From positions 246,414 through 310,413 of the forward strand of contig DASPKU010000012.1 of NCBI GenBank assembly GCA_035627955.1: 64,000 nt of DNA, given 5' to 3'. Positions 42,079 to 50,244 of the stretch are shown piece after piece. How positions within the stretch are numbered: the stretch's first letter is position 1; each line of letters opens with the position of its first letter. The notes beneath the pieces are model-generated. The model saw nothing but the letters and a program-made list of their open reading frames with translations, made no database searches and had not been told where the DNA came from. Source of the stretch: Phycisphaerales bacterium (GTDB taxonomy: Bacteria > Planctomycetota > Phycisphaerae > Phycisphaerales > UBA1924). The position numbers and the translations under genes are program-made.

Positions 42079-43497
42079 TCAGTCCTCTTCCAGCGTCTTC
42101 TTCCGCCGCAGCACGTGATGGTAGTGCTGCGCAAACCTGTGCGCCTCGTCGCGGAGGGCCTGGCAGAGGCGCAGGCCGGGGTTGTCGCGCCCCAGGCGGA
42201 TGGGCTCGGTCTTCTGCTGCACGAAGATGAGCTCTTCCTTCTTCGCGAGCGAGATCACCATGGGCGGCTTGACGTCAAGGTGGTCGAAGACCTCGAGCGC
42301 GGCGTGCAGCTGGCCCAGGCCGCCGTCGATGATGATGAGGTCGGGGTAGAGCTCCTGGCCGCTGCCGGCCTCGCCGTAGCGGCGGCTCACGACCTCGCGG
42401 ATGCTGGCGTAATCGTCGTTGCCGCCCTCGACGCTCTTGATGCGGTAGCGGCGGTACTCGCCCTTGAAGGGGCGGCCGTCGATGAAGCAGACCTTGCTGC
42501 CCACGGTCTCGCCGCCGCGGAGGTGGGCGATGTCGATGCACTCAATCACGCGCGGGGCGACCTCCATCCCGAGCGTGCGCTGCAGGCTCTTCACGGCCTT
42601 GTCGGGCTCCAGGATCAGGTTCTCCGTCTCGGGCTGCCAGTTGTCATCGCGGTCGGCGCGCTCCTCGAGCTTCTCGATGGCGCGGATCTGGTCGCGGATA
42701 GCCGCGGCCTTCTCGTACTCCATGCGCTCGCTGGCCGCCTGCATCTCGGCCCGCATCTCGCGGAGCATGACGCTGCGCTTGCTTTCCAGGAAGCGGCAAA
42801 AGCGGTCCACGTCGGCGCGGTAGGCGTCCTTGGTGATCTTGTCGGCGCAGGGCGCGGTGCACTGGTTGATGTTGTAGAGCAGGCAGGGGCGGAAGAACTT
42901 GTTGCGGGGGTCGCCGTCGACAATGTCGAGCTTGCAGGTGCGGAACTTGAAGCCGCGCTGGAGGTACTGGATGGCCTCGCGGAGCGCTCCGGCGTTGGTG
43001 AAGGGTCCGTAGATGCGTGCACCCCGGATCTCGGGGTCCGAGGGGTTGCGCGTCACGAACACGCGGGGGAAGTCCTCGCGGGTGGTCACCGCGAGGTAGG
43101 GAAAAGTCTTGTCATCCACCAGCCGCACGTTGAAGCGCGGGTGGATGTCCTTGATGAGGCGGTTCTCGGTGAGCAGCGCTTCCCACTCGGTCTCGCACTG
43201 GAGGTACTCAAAGTCCCACACCAGTTCGCGCAGCTGGCTCTTGACGTGCCCCAGGTCTGCGGACGGGACCCAGTACGACGACACACGGTCGGGCAGGCGG
43301 CCGGCCTTGCCGACGTAGAGCACCACGCCCTTGTGGTCCTTCATGAGGTACACGCCCGGGTGCGGCGGCAGGTTGCGGGCCTTCTTCAGCAGGCGGGCCA
43401 GGCGCGCGTCGGTGCTCTCGGTCCCCCACGGCGGGGGCGTGTCGGCGGGCAGGAAGCCCTCGGCATCCGGGGTTGGGAGGGACGGGTCGTCGGGCAC
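42079..43497 (-). CDS. uvrC: Excinuclease ABC subunit C lacking the C-terminal HhH region
   Basis: Makes both incisions in nucleotide excision repair. 472 residues against about 600 usual. Present are the GIY-YIG nuclease (HPGVYLMKDHKGVVLYVGKA), the Cys cluster CLLYNINQCTAPC, the UvrB-interacting UVR segment (ERMEYEKAAAIRDQIRAIEK) and the RNase H-like nuclease (ECIDIAHLRGGETVGSKVCF, LIIIDGGLGQL). It ends at EAHRFAQHYHHVLRRKKTLEED, just where tandem helix-hairpin-helix motifs normally follow. I see no frameshift that would restore them. The N-terminus carries an extra ~30 residues rich in Pro/Asp. Confidence 0.93.
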   Translation of the reverse strand: MPDDPSLPTPDAEGFLPADTPPPWGTESTDARLARLLKKARNLPPHPGVYLMKDHKGVVLYVGKAGRLPDRVSSYWVPSADLGHVKSQLRELVWDFEYLQCETEWEALLTENRLIKDIHPRFNVRLVDDKTFPYLAVTTREDFPRVFVTRNPSDPEIRGARIYGPFTNAGALREAIQYLQRGFKFRTCKLDIVDGDPRNKFFRPCLLYNINQCTAPCADKITKDAYRADVDRFCRFLESKRSVMLREMRAEMQAASERMEYEKAAAIRDQIRAIEKLEERADRDDNWQPETENLILEPDKAVKSLQRTLGMEVAPRVIECIDIAHLRGGETVGSKVCFIDGRPFKGEYRRYRIKSVEGGNDDYASIREVVSRRYGEAGSGQELYPDLIIIDGGLGQLHAALEVFDHLDVKPPMVISLAKKEELIFVQQKTEPIRLGRDNPGLRLCQALRDEAHRFAQHYHHVLRRKKTLEED

Positions 43498-43560
43498 GGT
43501 GAACTGTAAGAACGAGATTCGCCAGTGCCCGGAAAGGCAGTTTCATCCATGTGGCACAAA

Positions 43561-43887
43561 CTAGGGTGGTGCCGGCTTCAGCGGGGGAGGTTTCGCTTCG
43601 AAGTATCTCGCCATCTCGGTCAGCAGCGTGTCGCCTTGAAGTCGGAGGGAAACGATCCTGAGCCCCAACCAGTGGTCCCAGAAGAGCTCGAACTTGTTGG
43701 AGCCACAGTTAAATTGTTGGGCCGCCATATCACCGAGGACGTCCTCCCAAGGCCTGCCAAACTGTGCTTCGAAGCACGCCTCCAGGACAGCTTTCACTGC
43801 TGCAATGTCTACATCTTGACGGGGATAATCCCGGTCCAGATCGAGCGTGAGGTGGCCTGAGGCGTCGCGGTAAAGACGTTCGCGCAT
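43561..43887 (-). CDS. Small hypothetical protein coupled to the coiled-coil membrane protein
   Basis: 108 residues from ATG 43887, whose A overlaps the upstream gene's TAA (TAATG), a sign of translational coupling. The protein (RLYRDASGHLTLDLDRDYPR, then FEAQFGRPWEDVLGDMAAQQ) has no membrane segment and looks like a small alpha/beta domain ending in Pro-rich KPPPLKPAPP. No family recognised. A longer in-frame reading upstream is a shadow of the neighbouring gene. Confidence 0.65.
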   Translation of the reverse strand: MRERLYRDASGHLTLDLDRDYPRQDVDIAAVKAVLEACFEAQFGRPWEDVLGDMAAQQFNCGSNKFELFWDHWLGLRIVSLRLQGDTLLTEMARYFEAKPPPLKPAPP

Positions 43888-45671
43888 TACTTCTTCGAAG
43901 CGGCATCCGTCGCCGGCGGAGCAGGTTGTGCGGCCTTCACCTTCGCTTCCAGGCGGCCGAAGTACTGCTTGACCACATCCTGCATCTCGCGGGGGATCTG
44001 CTGGGTTTCCATGGCCTCGGCGGTCTCCTGGGCGCCCGCGGCGACGGCGGCGGAGAACTCGGCGACCGACTCGCCCTTCACCTGCGGGCCGTTGACCAGG
44101 CGCGTGCCGATGATCGGGCCCGAGGTGGTGTTGACCTTGGCCTTCTTCTTTTCGAGGGTGAAGTCCGCGGCCTCGGCATCGGGGCTGAAGCCGCCCTGGC
44201 TGTTGCCGGGGCCGCCCGAGCCGCTGCCCTGCTTGTTGGTGTTGCCGGCGCGCCACTTGCCCTGGCCGCCGTTCTCGCACTCGCTCTCGCCCTCGCACTG
44301 GCCGAGCGACTCGCCGAGCTCCTTGAGCTGGTTCTTGCACTCGCCGAGCGCGGCCGAGAGGTTCTCCATGTCCTCCGAGAGCATCTCGGCCTCGGAGAGC
44401 TCCTGCGCGAGCGCCTCCATGCCCTCCAGGCCCTCCTGCGAGAGACCTTCCTGCGACATGCCCTGCGCGGCCTGGCTCATGGCCTGCGCCATGTTCTGGC
44501 ACTGGCCCTGGCACTGGCTCATGGCCTTGGCCATCTCCATCAGCTTCTTCTTCTGCGCTTCGCTGAGGTTCTTGGCCTGCTCGAGGGCCTTCTGCATGGC
44601 CTCTGGGCTGTTGGCCGCGGCCTTGGCGAGCTCGCTGGCGGACTTCTTGTCCAGGCCCTGCTGCTCGAGCTTCTTCTCGATGTCCTTCTGCTGCTGGGCG
44701 ATCTGCTCCATCTGCTTGGCGAGGTTCTCAAGCTGCTGCTTGGTGAGCTCGGCCTTGTCCTTGTCCATGCCGCCCTCGTTCATCTGCTTGGTGAGCTCGG
44801 CGAGCTGCTCCTGGGCCTTGTTGAAGTCGCCGCGGGCGAGGGCCTTGCTGAACTCATCCAGCGGCCCGGGGCCGGGCTGCTTGAGCTGCTTCATGGCCTC
44901 TTTGATGGCGTCGGCCTGAGCGCCCTTCTCGCCGCTCTTCTGTGCCTCGAGCTTGTTGCTGAGGTCGGTGAGCTTCTTCACCGCGGCGCGCTTGATCGCC
45001 TCGGGGTCGTTGAGCTCGGGCTTCTTTTCGGGGGCCATCAGGTCGGTCTTGTCCTCGACGAAGCCGACCTTGGCCTTGGCGAGCATGTCCTTCAGGACCT
45101 TGTCCTTGTTCTCGATCTCGGCTTTCACGAGCGTGACCTGCTCGCGCTTCTTCTCCTCGGCCGCGGCCTTCTTGTCGTGGCCGAGCAGGTCGAAGCTGGG
45201 GAGGAAGAACCACACGAGGAGGGCCGCGGCGGCGGTGGCGATGGGCACGGGCCACAGCGGCGGGGTGTGGAACGGGATCGCCCGCTTCACGTCAACGCGC
45301 TTGGCGTTGTCCTCCGCGGTGTCGACCACGGCGCGGGACCAGGGGTCGTCGTTCTTCTGGATCGTCAGGGCGGTGCTGAGGGACTCGCGCAGGCCTGCCC
45401 GCTCATCGAGCTCGACCGCGACCTTCAGCGCCTTGCGGCGGCGGATCGCCGCCCACGTGAACGCGCCGACGATCGCGAACGCGCCCGCGCCGATGAATCC
45501 CCACTTCCACCACGGGGCGAACTGCTGCGACAGGCCGAAGACCTGCTGCGTCGCGCGGGCCAGCAGGATGGCCGTGACCGAGATGGTCGTGGTGACGGCC
45601 AGCGTCTGGAACACGTCCTGGAGCCACAGCCTCCAGGCGGCACGGCGGACAACGCGGCGGACCTCGTTCAT
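43887..45671 (-). CDS. Membrane protein with long Lys/Glu/Met/Gln-rich coiled coil
   Basis: 594 residues. Membrane segments lie at about 22-40 (TLAVTTTISVTAILLARAT), 55-73 (WKWGFIGAGAFAIVGAFTW) and 145-160 (VPIATAAAALLVWFFLPS). From 165 to about 470 the protein is a charged helical region (KAEIENKDKVLKDMLAKAKV; ELTKQQLENLAKQMEQIAQQ; MAKAMSQCQGQCQNMAQAMS), with Cys spaced along it. A Gly/Ser-rich linker and a short C-terminal domain follow. It resembles DUF4175-type proteins of Gram-negatives in layout. Probably the first gene of a two-gene operon. Confidence 0.6.
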   Translation of the reverse strand: MNEVRRVVRRAAWRLWLQDVFQTLAVTTTISVTAILLARATQQVFGLSQQFAPWWKWGFIGAGAFAIVGAFTWAAIRRRKALKVAVELDERAGLRESLSTALTIQKNDDPWSRAVVDTAEDNAKRVDVKRAIPFHTPPLWPVPIATAAAALLVWFFLPSFDLLGHDKKAAAEEKKREQVTLVKAEIENKDKVLKDMLAKAKVGFVEDKTDLMAPEKKPELNDPEAIKRAAVKKLTDLSNKLEAQKSGEKGAQADAIKEAMKQLKQPGPGPLDEFSKALARGDFNKAQEQLAELTKQMNEGGMDKDKAELTKQQLENLAKQMEQIAQQQKDIEKKLEQQGLDKKSASELAKAAANSPEAMQKALEQAKNLSEAQKKKLMEMAKAMSQCQGQCQNMAQAMSQAAQGMSQEGLSQEGLEGMEALAQELSEAEMLSEDMENLSAALGECKNQLKELGESLGQCEGESECENGGQGKWRAGNTNKQGSGSGGPGNSQGGFSPDAEAADFTLEKKKAKVNTTSGPIIGTRLVNGPQVKGESVAEFSAAVAAGAQETAEAMETQQIPREMQDVVKQYFGRLEAKVKAAQPAPPATDAASKK

Positions 45672-45873
45672 GACTGGCTCCTGCGGACCCCGGGGACCTT
45701 CATAGGGTACCGCCCCGGGCCGGTTTCGGTGCGGCCTCTCTATAGATCGGACACCGCCGACCCCGAATCAGACGCTCTGAAGGGGGGAATGGTTCGGGCG
45801 GGTGGCCTGGGTTGCGCAGGGGTTGCAGGCCACTCGGGTTGCGGTCGGGGTCGCCCGGGTGGATGATGGGACC

Positions 45874-47244
45874 ATGGATCCGCAGGCCCCCAGCCCTAAT
45901 GCAGCCCCCCCGGGTGACACGAGACGTCCAGGGGTCGCTGTCGGGGATGAAAGGGTCGAGGCCGCCTTCGACCGGATGGAGTCCCACCCGCGGTCCCTGC
46001 GGTTCGCCTGGGCTTACGTGCTCGCTGGGGCGGTGTGGGCGGCGGGGAGCGTGGGTCCGATCTCGGTAGTGGAACTGGCCGGGGTGCCGCTGGCGATCGC
46101 CTTCCTCACCAGCCTGGACGTCGTCTGGCCGGTCCTGCGGTGGTGGGTGCGACAGCGGCTGGTCTGGCTGCTCGCGGCCTGGGCGGCTTGGGTGGGGCTG
46201 AGCCTGCTGTGGTCCCTCAAGCCGGAAAAGGGCGTGTGGGAACTGGCGAGCCTGCGGTTCGCGTACCCGCTGCTCGCGGCGTGGCCGCTGCTGCGGCACC
46301 GGCGGGCGGTGATCTATGCGTTGTGCATGGGGTTCCTGGCGACGAACGCGTCGCAGTTAGCGCTGTGGCTGGGGCACACGCTGGACCTCAAGTGGCTGAT
46401 GTTCAAGGAGTGGCACCCGCGGAATGCGGGCTGGTGGGGGCACGCGACGGTGTGCGGGTACCTGTTCGTGGCCGCGTTGGGGCTGCATCTGCCCGCGGCC
46501 ATGATGGGGCGGGGCTGGGCGCGATGGGCAGGGCTGGCGGGCGGTCTCGTGACGGTCGCGGGGATGATCGCGACGGGGGCGCGGGGAGCCTGGATCGCGG
46601 GCGCGGCGTTGATCGTGCTGGTCGCGGGGGTGGCGCTGGTGACGCGCCGGTGGTCGTTGCGGACGGCGGCGATCGCGGGGGTGGTGCTGGCGGTGGCCGT
46701 CGCGGGCGGGTGGCTGGTCGCGGGCGAGTCGATCGCGAGGCGCGGGCGCGAGGGTGTGCAGGAGGTGCGGGCGGCCCTCACGCAGGAGCAGTACGAGACG
46801 GACACCGGCGCCCGCATCAAGTTCGCGAAGTGGGCGGTGGAGATGGGAGTTGAGAAGCCGCTGCTGGGGCACGGCGCGGGCAGCTACTGGACGTGGGTGC
46901 AGCGGCGGCTGAGCGAGCAGGGCGTTGATCCCGCGAGCGTGCGCACCGCGCCGCAGGCGCACAACCTGTGGCTGCACGCGTGGGCGACGCTGGGGGTGGT
47001 GGGCGTGGTGCTGGCCGCGGCCATCGCGTGGATGGCGACGCGCGGGGCCTTCGCGGGTTTGACGCGCGAGCAGCTGGGGACCTACGACGCGGGGCCGGCG
47101 TTTGCGCTGGTGGGCATGCTGCTGGTGACGCCGTTCGATGTGGCGTACGTGAACTCGCCGCCGTCGGCGCTGCTGGCGGTGCTGTTCGCGTTGTCCTTGT
47201 GGCCGCGGCCTTTGCGTGAGCCGCTGGGGGGGCGGTACGCATGA
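45874..47244 (+). CDS. O-antigen ligase / Wzy-like membrane protein
   Basis: 456 residues from ATG 45874. About 10-12 membrane segments and a large periplasmic loop near residues 280-370 (RIKFAKWAVEMGVEKPLLGH, GSYWTWVQRRLSEQG, APQAHNLWLHAWATLGVVGV). The H-N-x-W/L-x-x-x-W pattern in this loop is typical of the O-antigen ligase/polymerase (PF04932-like) fold. It would join or polymerise undecaprenyl-linked glycans. No other glycan genes are next to it. The stop overlaps the next gene by 4 bp. Confidence 0.82.
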   Translation: MDPQAPSPNAAPPGDTRRPGVAVGDERVEAAFDRMESHPRSLRFAWAYVLAGAVWAAGSVGPISVVELAGVPLAIAFLTSLDVVWPVLRWWVRQRLVWLLAAWAAWVGLSLLWSLKPEKGVWELASLRFAYPLLAAWPLLRHRRAVIYALCMGFLATNASQLALWLGHTLDLKWLMFKEWHPRNAGWWGHATVCGYLFVAALGLHLPAAMMGRGWARWAGLAGGLVTVAGMIATGARGAWIAGAALIVLVAGVALVTRRWSLRTAAIAGVVLAVAVAGGWLVAGESIARRGREGVQEVRAALTQEQYETDTGARIKFAKWAVEMGVEKPLLGHGAGSYWTWVQRRLSEQGVDPASVRTAPQAHNLWLHAWATLGVVGVVLAAAIAWMATRGAFAGLTREQLGTYDAGPAFALVGMLLVTPFDVAYVNSPPSALLAVLFALSLWPRPLREPLGGRYA

Positions 47245-47885
47245 GCCCTGTACCTGCCGACATAGCCGTGCACCGGCTGGCGCTGGGCCTCCTTGCGGCC
47301 ACGCTCGCGCTGCTCGTGTGGTCGGGGATCCGGCCGCACGACTACCCCACGTGGGCACTCGAGGTCTCGCCCGCGGTGATCGGCCTCATCGTGCTCGCGA
47401 TCACCTACCGCCGCTTCCGGCTGACGCCCCTGTGCTACTGGCTGATCGCCGCGCACATGGCCATCCTGATTGTCGGGGGCCACTACACCTACGCGGAGGT
47501 CCCGGTCGGGAACTGGGCCCGTGACACGTTCGGCCTCTCGCGCAACCACTACGACCGCGTTGGGCACTTCGTGCAGGGCTTCACGCCGGCAATCATCGCC
47601 CGCGAGGTGTTGGTGCGCAACCGCGTCGTCGCGCGACGTGGGTGGCTGGGCTTCCTGGTGGTCTCGATCTGCACGGCCATCAGCGGCGTGTATGAGCTGG
47701 TCGAATGGGCCGTGGCGGAGATTGACCAGGCAGGGTCGGCCGCGTTCCTGGGAACGCAGGGCGACATATGGGACACGCAGAAGGACATTGCGCTGTGCCT
47801 CATTGGCGCGACGGTGTCGGTGCTGACGTTGTCGAGGTTGCACCAGCGGCAGATCGAAAAGGCAGAACACGGAGCGAGGAACTGA
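47241..47885 (+). CDS. DUF2238 (YjdF-like) membrane protein
   Basis: 214 residues with about six membrane helices. The conserved segments HYTYAEVPVGNW, NHYDRVGHFVQGFTPAIIAR, YELVEWAVAEI and GTQGDIWDTQKDIALCLIGA are diagnostic of this family, whose function is unknown. It overlaps the ligase-like gene (ATGA), so the two are co-expressed. The last residues (EKAEHGARN) and stop are encoded by a CACGGAGG repeat arm. Confidence 0.88.
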   Translation: MSPVPADIAVHRLALGLLAATLALLVWSGIRPHDYPTWALEVSPAVIGLIVLAITYRRFRLTPLCYWLIAAHMAILIVGGHYTYAEVPVGNWARDTFGLSRNHYDRVGHFVQGFTPAIIAREVLVRNRVVARRGWLGFLVVSICTAISGVYELVEWAVAEIDQAGSAAFLGTQGDIWDTQKDIALCLIGATVSVLTLSRLHQRQIEKAEHGARN

Positions 47886-47946
47886 GAATCCGAGGGATCG
47901 ATCTCGATCCCTCCTCCGATCCTCTCCGTGAACTCCGTGTTCGGCC
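47862..47946. repeat. CACGGAGG short inverted-arm element (no cargo)
   Basis: Arms GCAGAACACGGAGCGAGGA (47862-47880) and CTCTCCGTGAACTCCGTGTT (47922-47941) enclose a perfect inner hairpin, GAGGGATCG (47892-47900) / CGATCCCTC (47905-47913). The whole element is about 85 bp and ends the DUF2238 gene. Confidence 0.75.
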
Positions 47947-47964
47947 TTCCGTCTTGTCGTCAGT

Positions 47965-48648
47965 TCAGCAGGCCGACCCGCCCAGCACGCGGAAGAAGCT
48001 CTCGATGTCGGCGTCGGTGCCGTAATCGCCGTCGGCATTGAAGTCGCTGCTCCCGCATGTGGAGCAGCAGTTGCCCGCGAGGCAGGCGAAGAACGCCTCG
48101 ATGTCTGCGTCGGTGCCGGAGTCGCCGTCGCCGTTGAAGTCCTGGCTGCCGCAGCCGGGGACCGTGCCCACGTACACGCTCGCGTCGTCGAGGTTGATCC
48201 AGCCGATGTTCTCGCCCCACGCGTAGCCGCGGAGGCGGCGGTCGAAGAAGTCGATGCGCGCGGGCTGCGGCGGGTCGGCCAGGGCGCCGCCGCCGAAGTT
48301 GATCCACCCGGCGTTCTCGCTCCAGGCAAAGCCGCTGAGGTGGCCGGTGGCGTTGTCGACATTGACGCCGTGGTCAAGGCCTGAGGTGTTGGCGTACTGG
48401 CCGGCGCTGCCCGGCCCATCACCCAGGGTGATCCAGCCGAGGTTCTCCGCCCACAGATGCCCCGCGAGGTACGAAGGCGCGATGGTCACGCTCGCCGACG
48501 ACGAAGAGCCCCAGTTGATCCAGCCCGCGTTCTCGCCCCAGCAGAAGGTGTGCGCTGGGTCGATGGTGGCTTGAGCCCGCGCGTCGAACGCAATGGCTGC
48601 AAGACCTAGGGCTGCTGCGAGCACGGGTGCGGTGCGGATGGCGTTCAT
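47965..48648 (-). CDS. Exported WxENxGW-repeat protein with GC-type dockerin-like tail
   Basis: 227 residues from ATG 48648. Signal peptide ends DARAQ. Four copies of a W-x-E-N-x-G-W-I motif are spread through the body (WGENAGWINWG, WAENLGWITLG, WSENAGWINFG, WGENIGWINLD), each probably a beta-hairpin. The C-terminal ~60 residues are a double EF-hand-like module: DFNGDGDSGTDADIEAFF, CLAGNCC, DFNADGDYGTDADIESFF, RVLGGSAC. Calcium-binding loops and six Cys are visible. Probably a surface protein; the tail may anchor it. It follows the Tat-type Cys-rich gene by 16 bp on the same strand. Confidence 0.8.
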   Translation of the reverse strand: MNAIRTAPVLAAALGLAAIAFDARAQATIDPAHTFCWGENAGWINWGSSSSASVTIAPSYLAGHLWAENLGWITLGDGPGSAGQYANTSGLDHGVNVDNATGHLSGFAWSENAGWINFGGGALADPPQPARIDFFDRRLRGYAWGENIGWINLDDASVYVGTVPGCGSQDFNGDGDSGTDADIEAFFACLAGNCCSTCGSSDFNADGDYGTDADIESFFRVLGGSAC

Positions 48649-48664
48649 GGCGAGCCTCCGCAAC

Positions 48665-49879
48665 TCAGGACACCAGGTTCGACCACGGGTTGCTCGAGCC
48701 ATTGGCTGGGCGGATGTCGCCGGGGGGGCACATCGTGATGGGCCCGAAGGAGCTGCTGCCGAAGTCGAACGGCGGTGAGGCCGCGTCGTAGCCCTGGGCG
48801 CAGTTGCAGGTGCAGAGGCAGCGCGTCACGCTCGAGTCGACCACGACCGCCATGCTGACCGAGCCGCTGCCCCCACCGCCGCCCGCGAACTGGTTGCCGT
48901 CGATCAGGCAGCCGTCTGCGCCGGGCGCGACGTGGATGCCGATCGGGCAGTTGGAGAAGCTGTTCTCTTCGATGCAGCAGCGCCCGCCCGTGATCGTCAG
49001 GGCCGCGCTGCTCACCGGGCTGGGCACCGTGTTGGAGAACACGCAGTACCCGACGTTGCACTGCATCTGGCAGGTGGAGCCATGGCTGAGCACGCTCTTG
49101 CACTCGTCGAGGCAGCACTGGCTGCCGCAGGTGAACGCGGGACCCTGGTGGCTCAGCACATCGCAGCAGGTGATGCACGAGCCGTCGCCGCAGCGGATCG
49201 CGCCGCCGCTGCCGCCCACCACGGCACACTCCTCCACGCAGCTGCCCGAACCAACGCTGCACGCCTCACCTTCGCACTGCCGCCACTCGCAGTCGTAGAC
49301 CTCGCTCCCCGGCCCGCAACGGGCGACCGAGTAGCCGGCGGGGCAGGTGCAGCGGCGGAACGTGCAGTCGCTCACGAAGGAACTGGGGCAGGTGCCCAGG
49401 TCAACGCACGCGGCCCCCGTCCAGCCGGTGAAGCACGCGTCATAGATCTCGATGTTCTGCCGCTCGGTGGCGGTGATGCAGGCCTGCGTGCCCTGCATGC
49501 CGCGGAAGTTGAAGCCCTGGCAGTCGAGGTCGACGTCGTCGCAGTCGATGCGGATGCAGCAGCGGCCCGGCTGGCCGGTGACGTCGCCGGTGAGGCAGTA
49601 GGCGCCGGGTTCGGTGATCACGAACATCGCGTCGGCGGAGGAGGGGCAGCTCTCAACGTTGCGCCGCGGCTCGGCGCAGCCGTTGGGCGTGCGCGTCACC
49701 TTGCGGTCGGTCAGCGAGAGCTGGCTGAAGATCTCCTGCGTGGTCTTGCCGGTGGACGTGATCGGCCCGGGGGGCGGGTCGAGCGGCCCGGCCTTCGCGG
49801 CGCGCGAGAGCATCGCGGCGCCCGCAAGACCAAGCCCGGCCAGGAGCAGACGACGGTCGGTACCAGATTCAGAATCCAT
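48665..49879 (-). CDS. Tat-exported Cys-rich probable beta-helix protein
   Basis: 404 residues. The N-terminus TDRRLLLAGLGLAGAAML has a twin-arginine motif, so a folded, perhaps cofactor- or disulfide-containing form is exported. The mature region is exceptionally Cys-rich (about 40), with short alternating segments (CCIRIDCDDVDLDCQG, VSDCTFRRCTCPAGY, CCDVLSHQGPAFTC, CCIEENSFSNCPIGIHV) typical of right-handed parallel beta-helices. No catalytic motif or known family is recognised. Likely first gene of an operon with the WxENxGW protein. Confidence 0.72.
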   Translation of the reverse strand: MDSESGTDRRLLLAGLGLAGAAMLSRAAKAGPLDPPPGPITSTGKTTQEIFSQLSLTDRKVTRTPNGCAEPRRNVESCPSSADAMFVITEPGAYCLTGDVTGQPGRCCIRIDCDDVDLDCQGFNFRGMQGTQACITATERQNIEIYDACFTGWTGAACVDLGTCPSSFVSDCTFRRCTCPAGYSVARCGPGSEVYDCEWRQCEGEACSVGSGSCVEECAVVGGSGGAIRCGDGSCITCCDVLSHQGPAFTCGSQCCLDECKSVLSHGSTCQMQCNVGYCVFSNTVPSPVSSAALTITGGRCCIEENSFSNCPIGIHVAPGADGCLIDGNQFAGGGGGSGSVSMAVVVDSSVTRCLCTCNCAQGYDAASPPFDFGSSSFGPITMCPPGDIRPANGSSNPWSNLVS

Positions 49880-50040
49880 TATTTGAACCCCTCTCGGGTG
49901 GACACGCTAGCAGAAACGCCGCAGGGGTCCAGCGATTTCGCGGACCGGCGTCGTTCTGACTTCCCGCGAGGGGCCGGTTTCTTGCAGCGGCACGACCACA
50001 ATTCCAGAGTTTCCGAACTCCAGAGAATCAGGATTCAAAG

Positions 50041-50160
50041 GCAGGTCTCTCGCGGAGATCGCGGGGGCGCGGAGGAAGACAGGGGACCGGTTTGCAAGGC
50101 CCCTCAAAGTCTCAGGCTCTGTTCCGTTCTCCGCGCCCCCGCGCCCCTCGCGAGACCTGC
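50041..50160. repeat. CGCGGAG inverted-arm element, copy 2
   Basis: Outer ends GCAGGTCTCTCGCG (50041-50054) and CGCGAGACCTGC (50149-50160) are inverted repeats, continued inside by GGAGATCGCGGGGGCGCGGA and TTCTCCGCGCCCCCGCGCCC. The core is about 45 bp without coding potential. It lies in the 365-bp gap between exported-protein genes. Confidence 0.8.
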
Positions 50161-50244
50161 CTTGACAAAGACCTGCCCTGAAACGAAACGGGGCCCGGCG
50201 AACCGGTGCCCCGTTCTCTTCTCGTTGTTCGTGTTCCGTTCTTG

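Noticed and set aside
43561..44514. 317-codon minus frame running through the coiled-coil gene
   Set aside because: Only the last 108 codons look like a protein; the rest is an off-frame reading of the 594-residue gene.
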